NCBI GenBank assembly: GCA_048013815.1
Contig: CM106586.1
Coordinates: 22,816,001-22,880,000, forward strand
Length of the DNA stretch: 64,000 nt
Direction of reading: 5' to 3'
DNA from: Setoptus koraiensis
Taxonomy: Eukaryota; Arthropoda
Position numbers and translations under genes: made by a program. The notes under the pieces were generated by a model, which searched no databases, was not told the origin of the DNA, and saw nothing but the letters and a program-made list of their open reading frames with translations. Of the stretch, positions 23,488 through 33,625 are shown piece after piece (the stretch's first letter is position 1; each line of letters opens with the position of its first letter).

Positions 23488-23813
23488 GACCACAACAACA
23501 ATATTTCATTGAAGAGTGCTATAGACAAGATGGGGCTCTAGGTATACCTGGACCCATTAAGAGAGCATGCGAAGGAGAGAGGTGAACATGGTCCCAGAGA
23601 AGAGATATAACGAAAACAGGAGTGAGATCGACGAGTCTGGCCACGCGCACGTGCGAAGCACGTACTTCTTTTTAGGCTTGCCATATGTGCTAACAATCTG
23701 TATACAACTCTCCCTTTTGAACTATACTGTGCCGCTTGTGATGGGGCCTGGTTTTTGCCGACCACTTGCTTCATGGCAGCGGCGATAGTGTTCGCATTGC
23801 CCTAGGCAATTGG

Positions 23814-23814
<1 letters not shown>

Positions 23815-23845
<31 letters not shown>
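23815..23845. repeat. CT microsatellite
   Basis: About 15 CT units, uninterrupted. Confidence 0.9.
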
Positions 23846-23847
<2 letters not shown>

Positions 23848-26382
23848 GAGTTGTGCGGGCTGTGCCCGGCTCGACCTTGTCCCCCTGCCTCCGAAGCCGC
23901 CACTACTACACAGACTCCGAGAGTGAGTTTGTGTGCTCTCAAGATAGCACGCAAACAATGAGCCCCAGTTATAACATAGTACAGTATAGTATCTGGCTTG
24001 AAGCAACTACTAAACTAATGGCTTGTGGCTAGCGCCGGCCGATGAAGAGACACCACCGCCATCAGCTAGACGAATGATTAGCGTCAGCACGCAAATCAAT
24101 GTGTTACAAAGAAATATATATATGAGAAATTGTACGAACTTAGTAGTGGAATATTTCACATTTATAATCCAACTATAACTAGGCATCGTGAGACCAATAT
24201 GAATAAATAAATCATAGTAGCTCTATCCGTGTGAGTCGCTGATGATCGCGCTGCAATGATCATCATTACCAGCACGAGTTAAACGGATCGGATGTAGGAT
24301 GAGACGAGAAGAGAAGAGAATAGCGCTAACCTGAGCCAAGTTGAGTCATTGGTCTAGCAACACATAAGCAGTAGTCATTCATCAGCATCAGCGCCTTCGT
24401 AGCGATCGCATCGCCACGACCATCACCGACAATAACAACACCAACTGGCAGCATCCATAATGATAGTTATCTAAAATTATTATAATATTCGCAACAACAG
24501 TCGTACGCCAGTTCGTTTATCCATCAGCAAACAGCAACGAGCCACGAAAGTAGCGCCAACAGCAGCGCGTGCTGCAACAACGGACCCTTGAGCAGACTTA
24601 TCTGAAATCTATGATGCAACTAATATATTAAACCAGATGACCAGGCAATCAGTAGAAGCAATAGGAGAAACAACATTAGCATTGGCGCGACCAGTTTTGG
24701 CTACAACGCCATTGTTCCAACTACTGTCCTTGGCTATTGCATGTTGCCGTGTAGCATGTCGGCGTATATTGGTGGAACTGCTGTTACTGTTTGTTGTTGG
24801 ATCAGCAGCTGCCACTTCTCAATCAAACTCATCATCTTCTTTCTAGCCTCTCTCCCATTCTGTTTTCCTTGCAAGTTTTGAACAGAACGCCATCGGGTCC
24901 TCGGACGCCATCAGATATATATTACGAAGCGGCAGCGGCAGCCAACCCCGGCTTGAGTCCCCAATTGGAGTCCTATCCTTGAGCAGGCCAACATCTCTGC
25001 GCCCCTTTTGAGCCCTTTTTAGCCCCCACTTTGTGTGTGTGTGTGTGTGTCGCTAACTGTAGGGCCAAGTCGGAAGGCATTGGCGGTACCTATGGGCGCA
25101 GGATACTTATCCGAATATTCCGGATGGATGGATTTGCACATTAGGCAGTAGGCAGAGCGGGAGGCAGGGCCTGCAGGCTGCAATGTGTGGCCAATGGCAT
25201 GGTTTGTGTTGGTATAGTTTGGCCAGTGGTAGGAGTTGCTGGCTGTTACTGCCACTGTCGCTGCCACGAAACGGGTAAGTAAATTGTGTAAGTGGGGGAA
25301 AGAAAAAGAATCGAAGCATCGGAGTTGGCGGATAAAATATACTAGTTGAGGGCGCAGAGCGCACCTAAATTGCGCACATTACAATATTAAACCATATAGG
25401 CGCTAGTAGTACCATCATCGCCATTGCCACGAGCAGCACCACTGCTATCGCCAACACTACTATCGCCAACACTAGTATCACCAACTAGTAGGCAGCTAGA
25501 GTAGAGTAAATCATAGGCAGTGGTTGTTCAATTGTGGATATTATCAGCAGCGCCGCCATCTTCTCGCTCTTTACTTTGTCGAATAGGTCTCTAAAGTGGT
25601 AGCATTAATCTCAAAATTACTACTGAGCCGAGCGGAGAGCCGAGAGCCGAGAGAAGTATTAGAATCATCATCATCATAATCATCTATAGCATAGAAGAAG
25701 AATAAAAAGAGGAAGATGACGTTATCGATCAGTATAGTGCCAGACATTAAATGCGAAACAATATCGATTCGAATGTGAGTTTGTGTGCGTGTTTGTGTGT
25801 GCGTTCGAATCATTCCGAAATTCGAATCAGTCCGAACTTCGAAGACGAACTGAACACGGGCACCAGAGTGTTCATTGTCGATTTGGAATTTGTTCCGTCC
25901 GGAACACTTCCTAAATCGGAAACATTATTATTATTTTCATTTGTGTGAAGCAAAAACAAAATCTCTATTAATAGCAGTAATGTAAAATTTATTTATTCAT
26001 CGTCACTCACAGATATTAGTAATAATTACGTAATAATACAATGTTACGTTATAATAATATTTTAATCAGGACGGACATCACACCCAGCCGACGAACAAAA
26101 TGTGAACGATGCAACAAACCAACAAACACACTGATAAGTATCTAGCGTAATCATTATTACATAATTAACCTACCTTCTTGATTGTCTCCCCTATCATTTA
26201 AAGCTAACCATTTTTCAAGCTAGTTTGCGCCAGCACACAGACAAAAATTGTGCCCAGCATGCATGCAGGCATTCATCGTGGCTGACTCATCCAAGCCAGA
26301 TAATATTGATTGATAATGATAATGATTCGAGGCAGTAGTCGCCGCCACCGCAAACAGCAGCAACGTATATAGTCGAAGTCAT

Positions 26383-26460
26383 CCAAGTTGAGTGTTCACT
26401 CGTGTTCTCTGATAGAATTATACACAACATTCAAAGGCACGCGGTGAATGCTTAAATTGA
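26383..26460 (+). ncRNA. mir-124: microRNA miR-124 precursor hairpin
   Basis: The 18 bases AAGGCACGCGGTGAATGC at 26434-26451 equal nucleotides 2-19 of mature miR-124, a neuronal microRNA conserved across bilaterians. The predicted mature 3p strand is about 26433-26454. The preceding arm (26384-26408, including agtgttcactcgtg) pairs with it: TTCAC (26395-26399) with GTGAA, CGTG (26401-26404) with CACG plus wobble pairs, and a lower stem CAAGTTGAG with TTTAAATTG-side bases. The terminal loop is about 26409-26432. The 5p arm resembles known miR-124-5p (gtgttcac). The base at mature position 1 is A rather than the usual U; the seed AAGGCAC is intact. It represses non-neuronal transcripts in neurons; the locus sits in the long gene-free interval. 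Confidence 0.92.
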
Positions 26461-28516
26461 TATGACAATTACAACAAACTAATTACTACAACATCCATCT
26501 CGCGACATCACCTGATTCGAATCTTGTCGCTTCAATCAGTTGACAATCGAATCGATAGTTGAATTGAGGCTTGGGCACCCACAAGGCTCTTGCATGTTAC
26601 GCAACTGCATTCGTAGCATGACTAACAGCACATTGTGCAAAGGTACACAGTTGAAACAAATATTTTGTCGAAATGACCGACTATTATCATCATTAATAGT
26701 TCATATATAAAAATGTTGTTGTGAGCATTTTTATAGCTTGACAATATTAAATGCTTGAATGCTAGCAACGCTGAAATGTTTGTTTAGGTTTGATTTGGGC
26801 TATGGAAAAAGCGGTAATAGAAGTAGCGCAAAATGCTCCTCTGGCTAATGTAAAAACGTTCGTGTTGGTCTATGTGTGTGTGTGTGTGTGTGTGTTACAA
26901 CTAGACGCCAAGGGCGTAAACTTTGCTACTCAGTATAATTTGAGCCACAGATATTCCAAATTTATTTTGTCGCTTATTTCCTCATAACATACATGTTAGT
27001 TTGTCGATAGTCCTCTTTCGTGGGCGAACAACGTTCCGTTGAACTGAAATAAGCCGATCGCCCATGGGCAGTCGAGCCAGACCTAATGCACTGAATATGC
27101 GTTGTAGGGGTGTATATATACTGCGTGTGTTTCATCTCGGCGGAAGAATTGTTGGATAGGCTTGTTTGGGCTGGCTCCCATCGACGCCCGTCTCGTGCGC
27201 CAATATCAATCAGATTTTGAGGCCTCAATAGAATCGATTTTGTCAGATTGGCAGCTCTGGTGAGAAGACAGAGAAGAAGAGGTGGCTGCTCTGACAACTT
27301 TAGAGATAGGTTATACAGTGCCGTTATAGATCGATTTTGGCCCGCCGAAGAATCGATGGCAAGGCTAAGAGAAGATATTTGAAACAAAAAATGTTGTGTA
27401 ACGACACAGTGTGTGTGTATGCTTGGCCCTGGCAGAAACAGAACGAGCGAAGCTGTTCCGCCAGAACGTGCCTGTCGTGCTGACAGATAGATAGCGAACG
27501 AGAGGCAAAGGACGCAAACAGGGAAGAGAGAGATAGAGAGAGAGAGAGGGGGGGACCGAAAGCGAACGAAAATAAGGGCGCAAGGCCAAATAGGCGACTA
27601 AGCGTGAGCAAAGTCGCCAGATTGAACGAGAGCGAAGCAGGAAGTTACGACGACGGCGGCGACGACGAGGTTTCTCCGGCGAGAATTCACATCGGGCGGC
27701 ACGATTGGCACTGGCAGGCACGATGTTTTTGCGTCCGATAACGACAACAACGGCAGACTTTGGCCCGGCAAACTAGCAGTGGCAGAAAGTAGAATAGATT
27801 CGAGTGGCGGGTTTGCCAATAGTGAGAGTGGTGGAAGGTTTTTGCTCGTGGGCCCAGTTGGAGCGGGTGACATTGTCGTCATCATGTGCGTTTACGTACA
27901 ATTGACACACAAACAGAGGGCCAGGGAAAAGGAGCCCGATAGGGGGAGAAATTGAGACTTTGAGGATAAGAGTGGCACACACAAAGCGCGCACACACACA
28001 CACACACACGCACAAATACAAACAGGGTGAGACGGGGCCCCGGGGAGCCGCTACTATCGTCTACTATTTTCGCGTTGTGTCGTGTGTCCGCCAGCGGTAT
28101 CTGCGAGCAGTATCTGGTGGCAGTGTGTGTGTGCAAGCAGAATCTGGCGATAGTGGGGCCACCAAAGATGATGATTATTACGAAGATGATGCCAGCCACG
28201 TAACTGTTGTCGGGTGATCGACTGTTGAGCGGCTGAGAGAGCGGTCGGGTCCGAGTGGCCGTTTTTGCCGCGCGCCAGTTGGGCCAGTTCAAGATGTAAA
28301 TTGGTTCGGGCCCCGCGTTGGGGCCCGGCGTCATGGCGGCCGCCGTCGCTGCTGTTGTTTGGTGTTTTGTCGTCCAAATTAGCGAAACCGGCCAGCAGCG
28401 CACAGCCAACAGTGAACTGCAAACACGCTGCAGTCCCTGGTGCTCGATTTCTTGTCGACCAATCCGGGCGCTATTGGCCCGGAGAGTTTAATGATCATCT
28501 GTGAGCACTGACATCA

Positions 28517-28549
<33 letters not shown>

Positions 28550-29900
28550 AATAATATCGAATAATAATCTGCAAATCTCCTATTCAGCTGCTATTTCCTA
28601 GGGCCTTTGTTTACGGTAGCCCCAACCGACCCAGCAAGCAAGCCGAGTAGGCAGCCAGGCGGCCCCGGCAGCGCCATCGGGTAGCGCCGGCGCTGGCGCT
28701 GGTGGGGTTCCCTCGCGGATGGGCCCACACGATGAGGAGCGAGTTAGAATAAGAATTGACGAGCAGGGCAAGAAGGGCAGAGTGAGGCATTAATCTGGTT
28801 CAGTTGATTGCCGAAACGGCGACGGTGGCCGCGTCCGCGCCGATGAGGACGACGGCGGGGACGTGGAAATGGTAATGGCGGACGCAATCGACATCGGCAG
28901 GCCCGATGTGGCACGCGACATTGGGTAGCAGCGCCAGTGGCCGACGACGACGACTCGCGGGCCCGGTTCGCGCGACAGCGTTCAGTCGGTCGGCGCTCCA
29001 GTTGGCCAACTTCGCCAGTTCGGAGCGCTGCAGCTTGGAAGCCTGCGAACGCGACCCAATGTAAATGGCGACCTCCGACTGCCACTAAATGGGCCGCTGG
29101 TTACGCGCCGTCGTTTTCGCTCGTGGCCGCCGCTACCGCTGTTACGTCGTCGCCAGCGCCGCCATCACCGCCGCCGCCGCCGCCACCACCGCTGCCACCA
29201 CCGCTGCCACTACTACAACTGCAACTGCAACAACTGCAGCCACTAGCGCGGCCGGTTCCTCGGTATTCAAGGCCCAAAGAGAGCGAGTTGGCATTGCGTA
29301 TTGGAAATGGTTCGCGCGAACCCGGCCAAAGCAGCCAGTTCTTTCTGTTGCAATCCAATTTGCGAACAAACACACATTGTTAAAGCACTTCTGGCCGCTA
29401 GAATTGATGGAATCGGGAGAGGGGGGGGGATTTGTTGTTGCCGTAGCTGCTGTCGCTGCCGCTGTTGTTGTTGTTGTTGCGAACGTGGCGCAAGTTGGGG
29501 CGCACGAGCAAGCGGCAGAGTTAGCGACGAGTTAGAGTGCGAAAAGTTGTGCGCTAAAGAAGAGAGGAAACGACTACATCGTCAACAACAACAACAGCAA
29601 CAGCAACAGCGGCAGCAGCAGCGCCAACAACAGCATAATTACGACAGGATTGGTGCTAGCCTCATCCATATAAGGTAGAATTAGGTTGGACAGGACGGCG
29701 CCAGAATGGCAACTAACGAAGCGAACAAACTTTTACTTTGTTGTTCATGGTTGTTAGTGCTTATAAATCGCACTAGTCAGCGCGTTTGTTATGCCTCTTC
29801 CTCGCACATGTACCTCCGCGTCTGTCCAGCTTGGCCCTGTCCCTCGGCTGGCTGCAACTGCTAGTCTCGTTTCATACGTTTCAACGTTTGCGCCAGTATA

Positions 29901-29990
29901 TATATACGCCGTTATATGCGCCGTTACAAGGGCCGTTATGTGCGCCTTTACATAGCCCGTTGCGCAACGGCCGGCATATAACGGTCGGCC
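29901..29990. repeat. GCCGTTA repeats with nested palindromes
   Basis: Four to five copies of gcc(c)gtta/gcgcc at about 16-18 bp spacing (29907, 29919, 29932, 29956). CCGTTATATGC at 29909-29919 is the exact reverse complement of 29974-29984, and CCGTTGCGCAACGG at 29957-29970 is a perfect 14-bp palindrome with the C/EBP-like core TTGCGCAA. This could be a regulatory cluster; no function is shown. Confidence 0.55.
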
Positions 29991-32178
29991 AATTGAGAGC
30001 GCTCGAGAGGTAGAGAGAGCGAGAGCGGCGACAACAGCGACGGCTCGTATTATTAAGAGATGCCTGCCTAATGTTACGATCTGACTCACATCAGTAAGCA
30101 ACTAACGATGACAGATCATAGTGGCGCTAGTTGCCCAGCTCAACCTGCTCCCACTAATTGGAGTAATAACTATTTGAGCGCTTCCTCCTATGTCTGTCAC
30201 AAGTTGACGGGTGTGCGTGTATCAGATGTAACGCTGCTGCTGTTGTTGTTGTTGTTGTTGTTGGTGCTGTTGAACCAGAGCAACACAAACTGCTAAATGA
30301 TACTAACGAACCGCCATCAATAGCTGCATTGTGGCCGCTTTGTAGCTGGCTAGTTGTAGCGACCGAAATATAGCCGGAATGTGGCCGGATTGTAGTTGAC
30401 AAGTACTGCCACACAAACAATTTCAAGCTGCTGCTGCTGTCCGGCCCAAGAGCCTGCAGCTACAGTTTGTAAACAACAAACAACAACAACAACGCCGACT
30501 GATCAACTTGTGCGCTCCATGTGAACAAAATGAGACACACACACACACATCGAGCACATCATGTAATGAAAGCAACAATATTCAGCGTTTATTCCTGTCG
30601 CGCGCGCGCGCGCGCCGGGGCCCCAAAGAAAGGTAATAGCACGTGCGTACTCCAACTGCTGACAGAGAATGTGAGCGCCCGTAAGTGCCACTAAAAACTG
30701 ATCCAACTAGCGCCCGACGTAGCCCAATGCGGCCGAACAGGGCCAAACCGGGGGCCAATCAGGACCTCCGGGCACCGTTACACTCGGGGGTAGACGAGGC
30801 ACGACTCGCGAGTAAGTGAGCATAATATCAGCAGACAGGGGATAAATAAAGGATAGTCTTCGTTCGATCGCCAACTGTGTGTGGCTGGCCTGTACACGGG
30901 CAACCATTCGATAGATGGATTCACGACTTTTTTGCTCAACTAGCACCGCCACCCTAGGCGCTACGCAAACGTTGAAGCGTCATTCCGCTCCCTCGATGCC
31001 ATAGTATCCCTTGAATATGTGCCTGTGTCTCTTGCTCTTTCACTCCATATATATATATATAATAATATATATAAATATATGTATATCCATCAATTACAAA
31101 TGCAACTAGCACCAGCGCCACGTATACGAGCAAACATGTACATATGTATAGAGAGACAGAGGGGGAAGAGTCTTCCGCGTTGCGTCAATATCACAACCGA
31201 CACACTGCTGCAATCGCGATTCGCGATCGTGAAATCGATTTGCCATTGCGAGCAACTTTGCACTGGCGCTTGTTAATGCAACCCAGATTCGTAAGAGAGG
31301 CCGGGACTTATATAACTATCCTGAGAGAAGCAAAAAGCTGTGATTCAACTAACTATGGCGGTCATGCTTTGAGATGTGTGAGTGCGAGTGTGTGTGTGTG
31401 TGTGTGTGTGTTTGTGGAGGATCGGTTATATGCGAATTAAACGACAACGACGACCACCACGACCAGCCTCTCCATTACATAACCGTAATGTCATTGCACG
31501 ACCAACACGAGCTGTCCATATCATTCTGTCCTGATCAAATTGATTTCGATTATCAACATCACATACAGTTACTGTTGTTGGTTGCAATATATCACAGTTC
31601 ACGCGTTCACGTTCACGTCCACGAACCAAATATCCAACTAATACCAACAGAAACACACAATGCGAATCTTTGTTTGCACTTCTAACGTTCCTGGTTGCCC
31701 ATATGACGCCGTTGTTTGCCATAGTCTTTCGGGGCCCCGACTGTGGCTGGCGACGGGCCTGCCTGCCTGCCTAACCAACCATCAGTGTGATTGTATGATT
31801 TCGCCGACAATTCTCTCTCTCTCTCCCCTGCCGCTTTTGCTGACATACATCTTTCGGCACGCGCGTTTATAAGTGCTCGGAAACGACTATTGCTTCACAG
31901 CCAACCCCGGTATATATATAGAGAACGGCGGTTTGGTCGAGAACAACAACAACAACAACGCCAACTATTGCATATCATTCATTGCTGCCACCCACAGATG
32001 AGAGCCAAATGATGACTATGGTAAACAAACCGCGAAAGACGCCGACGCTTTTCGATAGACGATTTTAATGAGCAAAAGCGCTTCATAACGATTTCTCAGG
32101 TGACTCAAACATTGATTAATATAAATATATATGAGGTTTCTGCTTGTTTGTTCTGCTGTTCCGTTTTGTGTTGTTGTA

Positions 32179-33153
32179 TCACGCTGTATCGTGTGTAAAA
32201 CTGTTCTTGCAGAGCTTCCTGTTACAAGGCGGAGGTCTGGCTCCACAAGGTATAGGCGGGTACAGAACAGAGGAACCGCACCGGCACGATATTTCGGACC
32301 AGCCAATATTTTGACAATCGCCACATTGGCCAGGATGGCACATTTCCTGGCATTTGTGGCGGCCACAATTTTTCAATTTGTTACAAGTTTGCATAAAACC
32401 TTGACTTGTGACGCCACCTCTCAAATTGGACTCTATCGCTTCCAATGAGATGGCATTCTCCTTATTGTTTGGCTGTTTGAGTTGTTGTCTGTCCATATGG
32501 TCAGAGGGTGCGGGCAGCAATTCGTCGTCGCTGCTCTGTGCCAAATCAACAACAACCGGATCGCAAACTGTGAAGGATATTCGAGATTGAGATCTGTGAG
32601 GTCGTGCAGATTGATCATATTGTGAATACTGTTGTTGTTGTTGTTGTTGCTGTTGATCAACTACAGGGTTTCCCGAAACTAAGCTACCGCCTCTATTACG
32701 GCCGCCGTTGTGCCGGCCATTATTATTATTATATCCACCACCTTGCCGCCTTTGCTGGTGATGCTGTTGCTGATGAATATTACTATTGCTCTGGCTTCTT
32801 CTAAGGCTCGAATGGTGACCATTATGACCATTATGGTGCTGGTGATTCTGTTGCTGTTGCGATGACGAGTGATGGTAGTGATCATTTTGCTGATGCTGCT
32901 GTTGTTGCTGATTGCATCCACTACCAAACCATCTATCCAGCTTATTTTGGTTATTATGATGATGATGATGATGATTATTATGGTGATGATGATGATGATT
33001 AGGGTTCTCTCGTTGTCTCATATTACCACTACCACTACCTCCAGAGCCGCCACTTTGGTTGCCACTATTACCGTTACCACTGTTACCACCATTATTTGTG
33101 CCCCCACCATGAGAAAAAGTATTTCTGTAATTTGATCTACTGTTATTATTCAT
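32179..33153 (-). CDS. Truncated NFX1 / shuttle craft-like protein
   Basis: 324 aa on the minus strand; an in-frame TAG precedes the ATG by 24 nt. Residues 1-200 are low complexity: N/G/S-rich, then His runs, Gln runs and RGG-like NGGRNRGG. Near the C-terminus lies one NF-X1-type zinc segment: NCGRHKCQEMCHPGQCGDC, followed by SCRCGSSVLYPPIPCGARPP and CNRKLC. This matches the fourth-to-fifth NFX1 repeats of NFX1/shuttle craft. The RING finger, most NF-X1 repeats and the C-terminal R3H domain are absent, and the frame ends 10 residues later (NSFTHDTA). No continuation was found in the gene-free 8.8 kb downstream, nor an obvious donor site. It may be a partial duplicate or a short paralogue. Confidence 0.7.
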   Translation of the reverse strand: MNNNSRSNYRNTFSHGGGTNNGGNSGNGNSGNQSGGSGGSGSGNMRQRENPNHHHHHHNNHHHHHHNNQNKLDRWFGSGCNQQQQQHQQNDHYHHSSSQQQQNHQHHNGHNGHHSSLRRSQSNSNIHQQQHHQQRRQGGGYNNNNGRHNGGRNRGGSLVSGNPVVDQQQQQQQQQYSQYDQSARPHRSQSRISFTVCDPVVVDLAQSSDDELLPAPSDHMDRQQLKQPNNKENAISLEAIESNLRGGVTSQGFMQTCNKLKNCGRHKCQEMCHPGQCGDCQNIGWSEISCRCGSSVLYPPIPCGARPPPCNRKLCKNSFTHDTA

Positions 33154-33625
33154 TTTATCTAGTTGATATCTAACCTATTTATGAATTCAACTTCATGATA
33201 TCTCTCTCTCACTCTGGCTCTCTATTGGCAACAAGTTGGCAATAGTCTCAATAATAATAATAACAATGACAATGTAATAATTGTCTAATCGATTCAGGCA
33301 TCATTCACATTTTAGGATGAATGAAATGTGCCTGTGGAGTCGCAGCGTCTAGCCAAGTGCACATGTGTTTGTTTTGATTTGAAAACACGTTGTTTCGCCG
33401 CCAGATCGTCGGCTTCGTAGCGCCACGCTAGAATCAACTGTGTTGATATCGCAGAATAAATTATGAATCATGCTGAATCTACTTATTTATACGAATTTGA
33501 ATAATACCTATTTATAACAAATTACCAATAAATTGCCTATCAAACAAACTCAATAATTTCTGGTGGATCCGAGATTAATATCACTTTCTCAGCGTATTGT
33601 GGTAGTATCTTCATTCCAAACAAGC
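33154..33625. other. Divergent promoter interval (NFX1-like / SDA1)
   Basis: 472 bp between opposite start codons. It contains an AAT triplet stretch near 33250 and no gene. It probably holds both promoters. Confidence 0.6.

Larger units (their letters stand above)
23410..32178. other. Long region without protein genes (contains miR-124)
   Basis: Apart from the miR-124 hairpin I find no supportable gene in about 8.8 kb. Open frames here are CAG/GCN triplet or dinucleotide artefacts. The part near 28600-29560 is GC-rich with many GCC/GCT triplets. Microsatellites: CT at 23815-23845, GT at 26873-26895, CA at 27991-28009 and 28518-28547, GT at 31388-31410. It probably carries the primary transcript of miR-124 and regulatory DNA. 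Confidence 0.55.

Noticed and set aside
25796-25845. TTCGAA repeats resembling tRNA B-boxes
   Set aside because: No A-box or cloverleaf; simple local repetition.
28110-28140. miR-34-like start (TGGCAGTGTG)
   Set aside because: Only the first ten bases match, it runs into a GT repeat, and no hairpin partner is seen.
28744-29678. Several overlapping frames rich in Ala, Pro, Gln
   Set aside because: Products of GC-rich GCN/CAG triplet repeats on both strands; no domain.
31586-31610. miR-2-like seed (TATCACAG)
   Set aside because: Match limited to the seed and no stem-loop around it.
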